Shown: one piece after another, positions 18,835-28,526 of the stretch
How the letters are laid out: each line of letters starts with the position of its first letter
Position numbering within the stretch: the stretch's first letter is position 1
NCBI RefSeq assembly: GCF_029893325.1
Contig: NZ_JARXWL010000014.1
Location: forward strand, 1-64,000
DNA from: Enterococcus sp. PF1-24
GTDB taxonomy: Bacteria; Bacillota; Bacilli; Lactobacillales; Enterococcaceae
Direction: 5' to 3'
DNA: 64,000 nucleotides
Translations under genes and position numbers: made by a program
Notes under the pieces: model-generated
The model's database searches: none
Told to the model about the DNA's origin: nothing
Seen by the model: the letters and a program-made list of their open reading frames with translations, nothing else

Positions 18835-19599
18835 TTAATAATTTTTTTCTTCCCCTTGAGAAGTTAAAAGGATTGGTCCTTCTTTAGTAATCGCAATTGT
18901 ATGTTCAAATTGGCAACTTAAGCCACCATCTCTAGTGTAAGCCGTCCAACCATTATCATCCATCTTCATTTTCCAAGTCCCCGTGTTAACCATTGGTTCG
19001 ATGGTAATTACCATACCTTCTTTTAAACGTAAGCCTTTGCCTTTCATGCCATAATGAGGTACCGCTGGGTCTTCATGAATTGTCGGACCTACGCCATGAC
19101 CGATAAAATCACGCACTAAACCGTAACCTTCACCTTCCACATAAGTTTCAATGGCATAACCAATATCACCAATGCGATTGCCTACCACCGCTTGTTCAAT
19201 CCCTAAGTATAAAGCTTCTTTACTGACAGCCATTAATTTATCAATTTCGGGTGTTGATTCTCCCACTACATAAGCCCAACAAGAATCGGAAATCGCACCA
19301 TTTAAGTCAATACACATATCAACTTTAACTAAATCACCAGATTTTAAAGGCGTTTTACGTGGAAAACCATGACAAATTTCATCGTTGATACTAATGCAAG
19401 TAGCATATTCATAACCTTCAAAGCCAATTTGCGCGGCAATGCCACCATGGCTTTCAATAAAATTCCGCACAAAAACTTCAATATCCCAGCTAGTTACGCC
19501 AGGTTTAATAAAAGTTCGCAAATTACGATGAACATCCGCTAAAAGTTCCCCAGATTTTGCCATTTCTTCAATTTCACGTTTTGATTTTAATGTAATCAT
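18835..19599 (-). CDS. map: Methionine aminopeptidase, type I
   Basis: This enzyme removes the N-terminal methionine from new proteins in the cytoplasm. The pita-bread fold motifs are present: SINDEICHGFP with the active-site His, the metal-binding Asp residues in VKVDMCIDLNGAISDSC, GHGVGPTIHEDP, TIEPM and the final metal-binding Glu in QFEHTIAIT. The length of 254 matches type I enzymes. AAGGGG lies before the ATG. The 150-base gap to the divergent gene at 19752 must hold promoters for both. Confidence 0.95.
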   Translation of the reverse strand: MITLKSKREIEEMAKSGELLADVHRNLRTFIKPGVTSWDIEVFVRNFIESHGGIAAQIGFEGYEYATCISINDEICHGFPRKTPLKSGDLVKVDMCIDLNGAISDSCWAYVVGESTPEIDKLMAVSKEALYLGIEQAVVGNRIGDIGYAIETYVEGEGYGLVRDFIGHGVGPTIHEDPAVPHYGMKGKGLRLKEGMVITIEPMVNTGTWKMKMDDNGWTAYTRDGGLSCQFEHTIAITKEGPILLTSQGEEKNY

Positions 19600-19751
19600 A
19601 TAATAAATTTCCCCTTACTTTTATAAATCTTATCATATCATCTAATTGTAACACTATGTTAGGGTTTCGTCATCAAAGTAAGCTTTAAAAAACAACAAAT
19701 TTGTGCTATATTATGTATTATTAAAATACTGTCTGGAAAGGTCTTGCTAAA

Positions 19752-21995
19752 TTGCTAATTGCTAGTATTGTTATTTCATTTTTAGTCTGTCATATTTTAA
19801 ATCTCGTTTTTCATCGAGAGCAGTCATATAAATTAGTTCCCCATGTCAGCTTGTTTAATTTTATTATTTCATTGCGCTGCTACACGTGGTTCGTTACAAC
19901 ACCAACTTTAGACGAGTGGTTGCCAACGATTTTAGCAATTGATTTATCCGGCTTTATAGTTGTTATTTTAACAGGCTTACTCATCTTTTTAGGAATGTAT
20001 CTTTATAACTATTTATTTGATAAAAAAGTTCTAACCTCTAGATTTACTACTGAAAAACCTGCGCAAAAAGCCGAAAATAAATTACGAAAGTTACAAATTA
20101 AAGTCTTACTGCAACATTTTTCAAACTTTATAGCTTTCCTAATTATTTTTATTGGCTTCCTCTTCCTCTTTGCTTGTCATTGGGCATTGGATTATTTCGG
20201 TGAAGTTGATATCAATCAAATTTTATATACGCTACAAGCACCTTTATCAGGAACAGGTAATGAGCAAATCGAAAGCTTTTTAAGTACACCTTTACTTACT
20301 AGCCTTTTTTGCAGCTTATTAGTTTGGTTAGCATTAAATCTTTTACGTCGTACCAAATTAGCCGAACGCAAGCGACCTGAAAAAATATCAATTAAATTTT
20401 GGCGTTACTTATTATTACCTAGTTCGCTACTGATTTTATTAACTAACCTTTACTTTGGGGTTTCCGCTTTTGGTTTAGATGAAATCAAAACAGCTTTCTT
20501 TGATGAAACCATTTTTTATGAGCAATACTATGTAATGCCTGAAGATGTTGAAATTACTTTTCCGAAAGAAAAACGCAATCTGATTTACATTTATGTGGAA
20601 TCGTTAGAAACTACTTATTTATCAACTGGCCTAGGTGGTACACAAGAAGATAATTTATTACCAAACTTAACTTCACTAGCTGAAGAAAATATTAATTTTT
20701 CAAATACCAATAAATTAGGTGGCGCTTTAAATCTACCTGGTACAAACTTTACCGCGGCCGGCATGGTTTCGCAAACCGCCGCTACTCCAATTAAAACCAG
20801 TCTTACGCAAGGAGCTAACGAAGGGGATGCCGGAAATTCTTACGGTGAAAAAACCGACCGCTTTCTTCCAGGCGTAACTTCGCTAGGTGAAATTTTAGAA
20901 GAAGAAGGTTATCGCCAACAGCTATTATTAGGCTCAAACGCCGTTTTTGGTGGTCGAAGAAAATACTTTACCGAGCATGGTAATTATGAAATTTATGATT
21001 ACAACTATGCGGTACAATTTAAAGAAATCCCTGAAAACTATTATGTTTGGTGGGGTTATGAAGATGCTAAACTCTTTGAATTTGCTAAAGAACACGTTTT
21101 GGCTTTAGCCGAATCTGATCAACCGTTTAACTTCACTATGTTAACGGCCGATACTCATTTCCCTGACGGTTATAAAAATAGTAATACCCCTAACTTGTTT
21201 GATGATCAATACAGCAATGTCATTTATGGCTCTGATGCCATGATTGCTGACTTTATCGCTTTTATCCAAGAGCAACCTTTTTATGAAAATACGACGATTG
21301 TCATTTCTGGCGATCATCTTAGTATGGATCAAAAATTCTTTGAAGATATTTCTGATAATTATCAAAGAACTGTTTTTGATATTATTATTAACAGCCCTGT
21401 TTCAACTAAGAACACGAAAAATCGTCAATTTTCAACGTTGGATCTCTTCCCGACGACTTTAGCTGCTTTAGGAGCTAAAATTGAAGGTAATCGCTTAGGT
21501 TTAGGCACAAATCTATTTTCTGATTTGCCAACTTTAATAGAAGAATTAGGTTATAAAGATATCTATCGAGAATTACAGAAAAAATCTTTATTCTATGATG
21601 ATGTGATTATGCAAAAAGGAAAAACTACAACAAGTAGTACTACTGAAACAACGACGACTAGTAGCTCACAAACTTCAACAACGAGCGATACAAGTACCGT
21701 TCAGTCAGAAGCACCTTTACCTGATTTTACTAATCCGCTTAAGCCGTTTGTGCCTGATGAAAGTCCGACTCAGAACTATTCACCACCAGTCAACAACGTG
21801 ACGCCTGGTTCTTCCGGCAATACAACGAATACACCTCCGGCTGTTCCGACACCAGAACCTACGCCGGAGCCTGACCCAGTGCCAACTCCTGAGCCGACAC
21901 CGGAACCCACGCCTGAGCCTGAACAAAATCCAGAGCCCAGTCCAAGTCCGGAACCTACGCCAGAACCCACGCCTGAGCCGACACCGGAACCATAA
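19752..21995 (+). CDS. OpgB/LtaS-like membrane phosphoglycerol transferase, paralogue 2, with Pro-rich tail
   Basis: A 747-residue paralogue of the protein at 15980, with the same plan: N-terminal membrane segments, then a sulfatase-fold domain (YIYVESLETTY, NFTAAGMVSQTAATP with the candidate nucleophile Thr, TADTHFPDGY, SGDHLSMD). After about residue 625 it adds a Ser/Thr-rich linker and a long proline-rich tail built from PEPT units, ending without an LPxTG sorting signal. Such a tail could span the wall. The start is TTG 19752, ten bases after GGAAAGG; no better start keeps the first membrane segment, and the N-terminus aligns with that of paralogue 1. The duplication flanks the YihY-map pair. 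Confidence 0.78.
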   Translation: MLIASIVISFLVCHILNLVFHREQSYKLVPHVSLFNFIISLRCYTWFVTTPTLDEWLPTILAIDLSGFIVVILTGLLIFLGMYLYNYLFDKKVLTSRFTTEKPAQKAENKLRKLQIKVLLQHFSNFIAFLIIFIGFLFLFACHWALDYFGEVDINQILYTLQAPLSGTGNEQIESFLSTPLLTSLFCSLLVWLALNLLRRTKLAERKRPEKISIKFWRYLLLPSSLLILLTNLYFGVSAFGLDEIKTAFFDETIFYEQYYVMPEDVEITFPKEKRNLIYIYVESLETTYLSTGLGGTQEDNLLPNLTSLAEENINFSNTNKLGGALNLPGTNFTAAGMVSQTAATPIKTSLTQGANEGDAGNSYGEKTDRFLPGVTSLGEILEEEGYRQQLLLGSNAVFGGRRKYFTEHGNYEIYDYNYAVQFKEIPENYYVWWGYEDAKLFEFAKEHVLALAESDQPFNFTMLTADTHFPDGYKNSNTPNLFDDQYSNVIYGSDAMIADFIAFIQEQPFYENTTIVISGDHLSMDQKFFEDISDNYQRTVFDIIINSPVSTKNTKNRQFSTLDLFPTTLAALGAKIEGNRLGLGTNLFSDLPTLIEELGYKDIYRELQKKSLFYDDVIMQKGKTTTSSTTETTTTSSSQTSTTSDTSTVQSEAPLPDFTNPLKPFVPDESPTQNYSPPVNNVTPGSSGNTTNTPPAVPTPEPTPEPDPVPTPEPTPEPTPEPEQNPEPSPSPEPTPEPTPEPTPEP
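21848..21992 (+). repeat. Degenerate tandem repeat encoding PEPT units
   Basis: Repeats of the 12-base unit around CCGGAACCTACG encode a proline-rich tail, with variants such as PDPV, EQNPEP and PSPSPEP breaking the pattern. Such arrays change length readily by slippage. Confidence 0.8.
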
Positions 21996-22003
21996 ACTTA
22001 ATG

Positions 22004-22042
22004 ACTACCAGAATTTCATCGGTAAATTCTGGTAGTTTTTTC
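22004..22042 (+). terminator. Terminator after the second phosphoglycerol transferase
   Basis: ACTACCAGAATTT pairs perfectly with AAATTCTGGTAGT around a 7-base loop, followed by a T run. Confidence 0.9.
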
Positions 22043-22068
22043 TTTTAAAATTAAGCCAATCAATAAGG

Positions 22069-22098
22069 TTGATTTCTCTATCCTATCAATGATATGCT
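22069..22098 (+). promoter_or_regulatory. Candidate promoter of the flavodoxin gene
   Basis: TTGATT (22069-22074) and TATGCT (22093-22098) are separated by 18 bases and lie about 60 bases before the flavodoxin ATG. Confidence 0.45.
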
Positions 22099-22156
22099 TA
22101 GTACTGCTGATATTTTTATTATTTAGCAGATTATAATGAATAAGGGGAAAAACGAA

Positions 22157-22597
22157 ATGACTTTAGCTAAAATTGTTTTTGCCAGCATGACTGGTAATAC
22201 GGAAGAAATTGCTGATACAGTAGCAGAAACTTTAGAAAATATGGATATCACGGTTGAGATTAATGAATGTACTTCCGTTGATGCCAGTGATTTTGCTGAT
22301 GCTGATATTTGTATCGTTGCAACTTATACTTATGGTGACGGCGAGCTGCCTGACGAGATTGTTGATTTTTACGAAGATTTACAAGAACTTGATTTAAAGG
22401 GTAAAATTTTTGGTGTTTGTGGCTCGGGGGATACTTTTTATGAATGGTATTGCAAATCAGTTGATGATTTCGAAGCAGCTTTCGCTAAAACTGGTGCTAC
22501 CAAAGGCGCTGATAGTGTTAAAGTTGAACTAGCAGCCGAAGAAGAAGATATTCAAAATTTAGAAGCTTTCGCTAAAAGTTTAGTAGCGGCTTTATAA
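22157..22597 (+). CDS. Flavodoxin
   Basis: A small FMN-binding electron carrier of 146 residues. The phosphate-binding loop ASMTGNTEE lies at residues 9-17; TYTYGDGELPDE and CGSGDTFYEWYC are the usual isoalloxazine-contacting loops. The acidic composition is typical. I start at ATG 22157 because AAGGGG is at the right distance upstream; an in-frame ATG at 22136 has no such site. It is a single gene between two terminators. A role as donor to the anaerobic ribonucleotide reductase activase NrdG encoded at 42 kb is possible but only inferred. Confidence 0.93.
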   Translation: MTLAKIVFASMTGNTEEIADTVAETLENMDITVEINECTSVDASDFADADICIVATYTYGDGELPDEIVDFYEDLQELDLKGKIFGVCGSGDTFYEWYCKSVDDFEAAFAKTGATKGADSVKVELAAEEEDIQNLEAFAKSLVAAL

Positions 22598-22610
22598 AAC
22601 TTAAATCAAA

Positions 22611-22667
22611 TGCTTTATCATGATGCTTTCTGATTTTTTCGGAAAAACTCATGGTAAAGCTTTTTTT
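22611..22667 (+). terminator. Terminator of the flavodoxin gene
   Basis: GCTTTATCATGA and TCATGGTAAAGC form the outer stem, with a smaller inner pairing, followed by seven T residues. Confidence 0.85.
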
Positions 22668-22703
22668 AATTCCAAAGAAATTATTACTAACATTACAAAA
22701 AGA

Positions 22704-22732
22704 TTGCAGAATGTTTTCTAAGGTGTTACAAT
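22704..22732 (+). promoter_or_regulatory. Promoter of the first repeat-module secreted protein
   Basis: TTGCAG (22704-22709) and TACAAT (22727-22732) are separated by exactly 17 bases, about 64 bases before the ATG. Confidence 0.6.
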
Positions 22733-22795
22733 TCGTTTAGTCAAAGAAATTAACTTTGATGTTTATTAAATAAGAAAGGTAGGCAAAGAAGTACT

Positions 22796-23575
22796 ATGAA
22801 AAAATCATTATTTTATGTTGGAGCAGCATTAACTCTTGGTGGTGGCTTATTTTTAAGTCAACAAGCAGATGCGGCTACTGCTTATCGCTTGTACAATCCT
22901 AACAGCAGCGAGCATTTTTACACAGAAAAGGATGCAGAAAGAAATCAGCTTTTCGATCTTGGATGGCACTATGAAGATTTAGCATGGACCACACCAGAAA
23001 AAGGTGCAGCTGTTTATCGCCTGTATAATCCAAATTCTGGTGATCATCATTACACCACTGACAAAGGTGAAGCCGATGGTTTAGTCAAACATGGTTGGTT
23101 ACAAGAAGAAACCGCTTGGTATTCTGCTGAAAGCAAAGCGGTGCCGATTTATCGGGCTTACAACCCTAATGCCAAAACGGGCAGTCATCATTACACAGCT
23201 TCACAAGCTGAAATCAAAGAATTAGTAGCGCTAGGATGGAAAGAAGAAGGCATTGGTTGGTATGCCGAAGTTTCCGAAATAAGTAAAAATGTCATTCCTG
23301 AAGAACTAAGAGGTAATTTTATCGGCACAGGTGTTGTTGAAAATGAAAAAGTAACTCATCCAGTGGCAATCACTGCCAATAGCGTCCTTTACGGTGGTCA
23401 TTTGTATTCTGTTTATGAAGCAAAGCAGACAGATACACAAATTGAATTATTCTGGGATCACATTGATTCTGATGAAAAAGATCCTGATGCTCACCGCAAT
23501 GTGCCATTTGTATTCAAAAAAGATAAAAATCACTATGAATTACAATTAGGCCTTATTAGCGTCATTATTAAATAG
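22796..23575 (+). CDS. Secreted protein with three Tyr/Trp-rich repeats (DUF5648-like)
   Basis: This 259-residue protein has a signal peptide (MKKSLF, hydrophobic core, cleavage after QQADA near 27) and then three repeats of about 45 residues. Each reads like YRLYNPNSGDHHYT, then a helix with E, then GWxxEExxWY; the third has the insertion NAKTGSHHYTAS. A C-terminal domain of about 90 residues follows that I do not recognise. The repeats match the family often annotated DUF5648, found at the ends of secreted hydrolases, so a wall- or glycan-binding role is inferred. Three other proteins here carry the same module (23629, 33766, 52324). It is transcribed alone and convergent with the NlpC/P60 gene. 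Confidence 0.8.
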   Translation: MKKSLFYVGAALTLGGGLFLSQQADAATAYRLYNPNSSEHFYTEKDAERNQLFDLGWHYEDLAWTTPEKGAAVYRLYNPNSGDHHYTTDKGEADGLVKHGWLQEETAWYSAESKAVPIYRAYNPNAKTGSHHYTASQAEIKELVALGWKEEGIGWYAEVSEISKNVIPEELRGNFIGTGVVENEKVTHPVAITANSVLYGGHLYSVYEAKQTDTQIELFWDHIDSDEKDPDAHRNVPFVFKKDKNHYELQLGLISVIIK

Positions 23576-23582
23576 TAATAAA

Positions 23583-23627
23583 AAAACTGCAGGAATTTTT
23601 AAGATTCCTGCAGTTTCTATTTTTTTA
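23583..23627. terminator. Bidirectional terminator between two repeat-module genes
   Basis: ACTGCAGGAAT (23586-23596) pairs with ATTCCTGCAGT (23604-23614), flanked by an A run and a T run. It serves the plus-strand gene before it and the NlpC/P60 gene on the minus strand. Confidence 0.85.
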
Positions 23628-23628
23628 A

Positions 23629-24651
23629 TTAGCGGCCATACCAAGCGATACCTTCATTTTGCCAGCCAGAAGCTAACAAGTTTTGGAATTCAGCTTGAGA
23701 AGCTGTGTAGTGATGACTCCCCACTGCTACGTAAGGATTGTAAGCACGATATAATGCTACGCCTTGATTAACATCAGAGTACCAACCCACACCTTCATCT
23801 TGCCAACCAATACTTACTAAGTAGTTTTTTTCTGAGCTACTTAAAGTGTAATGGTGATCACCTGAATTAGGATTATAAACACGGTAAACTTTATTGCCAG
23901 AAGTTGGTGCATACCAACCAATACCTTCATAGTTCCAACCCGCAGCAGCTAACTGATTTTTTTCAGCTTCGCTACTCGTATAGAAATGTTCACCTGTGTT
24001 AATATTTTGGAAACGGTGCATCGCAACTTTATCACCTGTTGCTGGCGGTGTTGGTGTTACTTCACCCCCGCTAGTATTTAACACTCTTCTTGCAAAATCA
24101 GGTTTATAGTATTGCATATCAGTTGTAATCACACTTGTTTCAGAAGCGTGAATATATTGATTATTACCAATATAAACCCCTACGTGATACGTTGCCCCCC
24201 GGGGACCAAAGAAAACTAAGTCGCCGACTTGTAAATTATCCAAGCCAACTTCAACCCCTTGTACTTCTTGTTGATAAGTAATGCGATCCATTTTAATACC
24301 TACTGCATTTTGGAAAACATAAACCACTAAACCAGAGCAATCAAAACGATCTGGACCGTTACCACCCCAATCATAAGGTTTTCCTAGTTGTTGTTGTAAT
24401 AATGATAAGACTTTTGATTGTTGATCTGATAAACCAGCCCGCATCGTAAATGGTGCCACGGCAGTTTCTTCCATTTCAGGCATATTGATAAAGTTAACAT
24501 ATTGTTCATAGCTATAGCCAGCTTCTGCTGCGCCACTAGCTTCATAAGCTTCGACAGACAATTCTTCATTCGGCTCTTCAGCATTTGCTTCCATAGAAAA
24601 GCCTAATGCTAACGTTAGTAAAAACGAGCATACTAATAATTTACGCTTCAT
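23629..24651 (-). CDS. Secreted NlpC/P60 peptidoglycan hydrolase with three repeat modules
   Basis: A 340-residue exported endopeptidase expected to cut peptidoglycan stem peptides. A signal peptide ends near residue 24 (MEANA). The NlpC/P60 domain spans about 78-192 with catalytic C105 in DCSGLV, H156 in YHVGVYIG and H168 in YIHAS. After a short TPTPPATG linker come three Tyr/Trp-rich repeats of the kind in the neighbouring protein, taking the place usually held by LysM or SH3b binding modules. On the minus strand upstream, TATAAT (24722-24727) may be the -10 box. Strong call for the hydrolase domain; the binding role of the repeats is inferred. Confidence 0.92.
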   Translation of the reverse strand: MKRKLLVCSFLLTLALGFSMEANAEEPNEELSVEAYEASGAAEAGYSYEQYVNFINMPEMEETAVAPFTMRAGLSDQQSKVLSLLQQQLGKPYDWGGNGPDRFDCSGLVVYVFQNAVGIKMDRITYQQEVQGVEVGLDNLQVGDLVFFGPRGATYHVGVYIGNNQYIHASETSVITTDMQYYKPDFARRVLNTSGGEVTPTPPATGDKVAMHRFQNINTGEHFYTSSEAEKNQLAAAGWNYEGIGWYAPTSGNKVYRVYNPNSGDHHYTLSSSEKNYLVSIGWQDEGVGWYSDVNQGVALYRAYNPYVAVGSHHYTASQAEFQNLLASGWQNEGIAWYGR

Positions 24652-24756
24652 TCAAATTTCCAAACCCTTCTTTTTCATAATTTTAAAAAATATTGGTTAT
24701 CAATTCATACTTCAGAAATTAATTATACTATAATTCTTCACAAAAATGACTTTTGT

Positions 24757-26130
24757 TTACAAAGTGTAAAGATTTTGTAGTATTAGATAAATTCCGAAAC
24801 AAACGAAGACAAACGCACAAAGTAGCATTAGCTTGCTCTTTTTCAAGTCTTTTAATAAAAATTTATGATTATCTGCTAAAGCAAGTAATACTGTTGTAAT
24901 AAACAGTTGATAAGTAAAAGTGTAGGTGCGCATTCCTGAAGCCCAAATCGTTGGTGAAAAACCTAACGCCATTCTGGCAGCGATTGCGATGAGTAGCAGA
25001 TACGCAGCGGTTAGTTTCAGCCAACCACTTTCCATTACCATTACGACGCCTAAAATAAAGCAAGCTAAAGCAAGCGTTAACCAAATTTCCGCCTGCCAAG
25101 TCGCTAGCTCGCTCAATTGAAAAGTGGTGCCGTAATTATTAAAACTACTTAAAATATTGGCGATATAAGGCACTCTAGCAGCTAAAGTTTGTTGTAAAGG
25201 ACCAAACACCAGCCATAAAGCTAAGGACAACCATAGCCAAATTTGTTGCCAAATAGCGGCTTTTTTCTTAAGAGCAACGATAATTAACACGACGATTAAC
25301 ACTAAGGTTAGGCGATTGCCATCAAAGAAAAGATTTCTGACGGTTGATGAGTAACCTAATTCAATTTTTCTAAAAAGACTTAATTTATTAAAATCAGGAA
25401 ACCAGCGGGGCACTTCTTCCGCTAAACGCACCCGATTACCAGGTGCTAAAAGAATCAATAATAAATTGCCGATATTGATAATAAAATACGGGATAAATTT
25501 AAATACATTAACTTTTTTCTGAAAAAGGCTATAAAACAAGCAACCAGCAGTAAAAGCTAATAAGATTGCTGCCATTTGTTCACTGTTACTAGCGAAAACT
25601 AGCGCTAACAAAGAAAGCAGATAAGTTAAGATAAAAACATTTTTTCCATTTGCCAATTGTAGCAGTGGATAAACCACTAACCAACCAGCTGCTAAGACCC
25701 ATAAATAGTTAACAGAAGTGGATATCCAACCCGTTTCACTAAACATTCCTAGTGGCATTTGATTAAAGAGCGTTACCGAAAAAATCAAGCCAATTGCCAG
25801 TGGTAATTTCTTCCTTACCATAAGCGCTGGCATCGCAATAATGATAAACATCGCCAGCGTATTGCCAATGCGCCAAAAAGTGTAGTGTTGCACACTGATT
25901 AAAACAAAAAACTCAATCACTAAGCGGGCGCTCCAAGTTTGATAACGATTAGCTAAAAACGCCCCGATATCACCAGAAAAATTTTTCATTAACGGCTCTA
26001 AAAAAAGGCTGTTATCATCCCCATAGCCCGTCAATTTAATCGAAAAATTAAAATAGATTAAATAAGCTAATAATAAGCATAAAAGAATTATCCCACTACT
26101 ATTTCTGATTTTTTCATTTGTCGTTTTCAT
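24757..26130 (-). CDS. Polytopic membrane protein, DUF6056-like, function unknown
   Basis: A 457-residue protein with about eleven hydrophobic segments. Between the first and second is an extracellular loop with GYGDDNSLF, an acidic pair after the first helix reminiscent of GT-C glycosyltransferases that use lipid-linked sugars. It looks like the DUF6056 group. It lies 25 bases after mutS2 in the same direction and may be co-transcribed. A link to decoration of the wall polysaccharide is possible but not shown by the sequence. Confidence 0.6.
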   Translation of the reverse strand: MKTTNEKIRNSSGIILLCLLLAYLIYFNFSIKLTGYGDDNSLFLEPLMKNFSGDIGAFLANRYQTWSARLVIEFFVLISVQHYTFWRIGNTLAMFIIIAMPALMVRKKLPLAIGLIFSVTLFNQMPLGMFSETGWISTSVNYLWVLAAGWLVVYPLLQLANGKNVFILTYLLSLLALVFASNSEQMAAILLAFTAGCLFYSLFQKKVNVFKFIPYFIINIGNLLLILLAPGNRVRLAEEVPRWFPDFNKLSLFRKIELGYSSTVRNLFFDGNRLTLVLIVVLIIVALKKKAAIWQQIWLWLSLALWLVFGPLQQTLAARVPYIANILSSFNNYGTTFQLSELATWQAEIWLTLALACFILGVVMVMESGWLKLTAAYLLLIAIAARMALGFSPTIWASGMRTYTFTYQLFITTVLLALADNHKFLLKDLKKSKLMLLCAFVFVCFGIYLILQNLYTL

Positions 26131-26155
26131 CTTTCACTCCAATTTCTAAAATAGA

Positions 26156-28519
26156 TTATTTGAATTTGACAATTGTCGCGCCATTTCCACCTTGATTTCC
26201 TGGTGCAAATTCATAGCTGCCAACACTGCGATGATTTTTTAAATATTCGGTAATTCCTTGGCGTAACGCCCCGGTTCCTTTACCGTGAACGATAGTAACT
26301 TGCGGATAACCCGCTAAAATTGCCGCATCTAAATATTGATCGACTTCATTTAAAGCTTCTTCATAGCGTTTTCCACGTAAATCCAACTGAGTTGCTACAT
26401 GGCTAGCGCTACCTGAACGCACGGTATGCACTACCCGTTTTTCGATTTCTTTTTGCGGATTTAAGGGGGTCATGTCGGCTTCTGCTACGGTCATTTTCAA
26501 AATACCTAATTGCACTTGCCAATCCTCACCGATTTTTTTCAGCAAGGTGCCCCGTTGACCATAAGTATCTACCATCACTTCATCGCCAGCTTTTAAGCGT
26601 TTTTGCGCTTTCGCTTTTTGTAAAACTTTATTTTTCTTTAAGTGCTCTTCTTCTTGTTTTAAATTAGCCAATTGGGATTTGGCATCAATTAATTGATGCT
26701 CTTTCACCCCACTTTGACCAGCTAATAACTGCATTTTGCGAATATCTGAAATAATTTTTTCCGCTTCGGTTTGTGAATCCTCGATAATTTGATTGGCTTG
26801 CTTTTTAGCTTTGGCGATTTCTTTTTCTCGTTCTTCAAAGAAATAAGTATACGCCGACTGTAATTCTTGATGTAGTTTTTCTGCTTCTTCCACATGATAA
26901 CGGACTTCTAAATATTCAGTTTCCGCCATTTTACGACGATTTTCTAAGTCAGCAATCATTTCATTTAAATCCTGGCTTTCGCCATCCATGATTTGCTTGG
27001 CTTCATCAATCACGCTGGCAGATAAACCTAGTCGTTTAGATATTTCAAAAGCATTGCTTCGTCCAGGCACGCCAATTAATAAGCGATAAGTCGGACTTAA
27101 AGTATCTACATCAAATTCCATACTGGCGTTAATTGTATTTTGGCGATTATAACCATAAACTTTTAATTCAGGATAATGGGTGGTTGCCATCACATAACTT
27201 GATTTTGCTCCTAAATCGTCCAAAATCGCAATCGCTAACGCTGCACCTTCTTGGGGATCAGTCCCCGCCCCTAATTCATCAAATAACACTAAACTATTTT
27301 CATCAACTTTATCTAAAATACTAACAATATTAGTCATATGTGATGAAAATGTTGATAAACTTTGCTCAATTGATTGTTCATCACCAATATCTGCAAAAAT
27401 TTCTTCAAAAATCCCCATCATACTTTCTTCGGCAACCGGAATTGCTAAGCCGGCTTGCCCCATTAGTTGCAATAAGCCTAATGTTTTTAAAGTGATGGTT
27501 TTCCCACCGGTATTCGGTCCGGTAATCACTACGGCTTGATAGTCTTTGCCAATCGAGATATCGTTGGCAACCACCATTTCAGCGGAAATTAAAGGATGGC
27601 GGGCTTTTTTGAAGTTCACATGATTTTCAGCGCTAATTGCTGGCACGATAGCTTTGATTTCTTTACCATAGCGGGCTTTAGCATTAATAAAATCAAACTG
27701 GGCAATAATATAAGCATTTTGTAAAATTTCATGACGAAAAGGAACTAGTTCAGCGGATAATTCCGCCAAAATCCGTTCGATTTCTCTTCTTTCAGCAATT
27801 TGTTGTTGCCGCAAACGATTATTTAAATCAACAATTTGTTTCGGTTCAATAAATAGTGTTTGGCCGGAAGCACTTTGATCATGAACTACACCACCAAAAA
27901 CGCCGCGATATTCTTGTTTCACGGGAATTACAAAGCGTTCGTTCCGCATGGTTACAATGGCATCGCTTAGATATTTGGCATTTTTTCCCCGAACAATGCC
28001 GTCTAACTGTTCGCGAATACTTTGTTCACTGCGGCGAATATTTTGCCGCAGTTGTTTCAACTCAAGCGAAGCCTCATCAGTTACTCGACCGTCTTCATCA
28101 ATCACTATTTTCAAACGTTGATTTAATTCAGGAATCGTCACTAACTGTTTTGCCCAGAAATATAAACGGTGAAATTCAATTTCACTATCTTCTAAATCGT
28201 TAAAAAAGCGCAGCACTTCACTAGTTGTGCTTAGTACACGGGCGACTTGCGCTAATTCCAGCCCGTTTAAATTAGCACCAATTTCAATCCGTTTCATATG
28301 GGGACGAATCGAAATTAACTTAGGAATCGGAATTCCGCCACGTAAACGTTGGACTTTTAACCCATCTTCGGTTTCATCTAATTGGGTTTGAATTTTTTCT
28401 GAGTCGCTTAAAGGAACTAATTTATCTAATTCATCCTGCCCTTGTTCAGTCACTAAATACTGCTGGACAGCTTTTTTTACTTTGGTAAACTCTAATGTCT
28501 CTAAAATTCGTAGATTCAT
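26156..28519 (-). CDS. mutS2: MutS2 ATPase/Smr-domain protein
   Basis: This cytoplasmic ATPase is reported in different bacteria to suppress recombination or to split collided ribosomes. The 787-residue protein has the MutS core without the mismatch-reading domain, Walker A GPNTGGKT at about 332-339, Walker B LVLFDELGAGTDPQEGA, a long coiled coil at about 510-620, and a C-terminal Smr domain (LDLRGKRYEEAL, then IVHGKGTGALR). The start at 28519 has only a modest GAAAG site upstream. The leader holds a repeated hairpin-forming sequence described separately. Confidence 0.96.
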   Translation of the reverse strand: MNLRILETLEFTKVKKAVQQYLVTEQGQDELDKLVPLSDSEKIQTQLDETEDGLKVQRLRGGIPIPKLISIRPHMKRIEIGANLNGLELAQVARVLSTTSEVLRFFNDLEDSEIEFHRLYFWAKQLVTIPELNQRLKIVIDEDGRVTDEASLELKQLRQNIRRSEQSIREQLDGIVRGKNAKYLSDAIVTMRNERFVIPVKQEYRGVFGGVVHDQSASGQTLFIEPKQIVDLNNRLRQQQIAERREIERILAELSAELVPFRHEILQNAYIIAQFDFINAKARYGKEIKAIVPAISAENHVNFKKARHPLISAEMVVANDISIGKDYQAVVITGPNTGGKTITLKTLGLLQLMGQAGLAIPVAEESMMGIFEEIFADIGDEQSIEQSLSTFSSHMTNIVSILDKVDENSLVLFDELGAGTDPQEGAALAIAILDDLGAKSSYVMATTHYPELKVYGYNRQNTINASMEFDVDTLSPTYRLLIGVPGRSNAFEISKRLGLSASVIDEAKQIMDGESQDLNEMIADLENRRKMAETEYLEVRYHVEEAEKLHQELQSAYTYFFEEREKEIAKAKKQANQIIEDSQTEAEKIISDIRKMQLLAGQSGVKEHQLIDAKSQLANLKQEEEHLKKNKVLQKAKAQKRLKAGDEVMVDTYGQRGTLLKKIGEDWQVQLGILKMTVAEADMTPLNPQKEIEKRVVHTVRSGSASHVATQLDLRGKRYEEALNEVDQYLDAAILAGYPQVTIVHGKGTGALRQGITEYLKNHRSVGSYEFAPGNQGGNGATIVKFK

Positions 28520-28526
28520 TTTTTTC

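Noticed and set aside
21776-21970. Gly/Ser-rich minus-strand frame
   Set aside because: It is the complement of the PEPT repeat array and shows only its periodicity.
21848-21992. CRISPR-like array
   Set aside because: The repeats are short, in frame and coding, without spacers of constant length.
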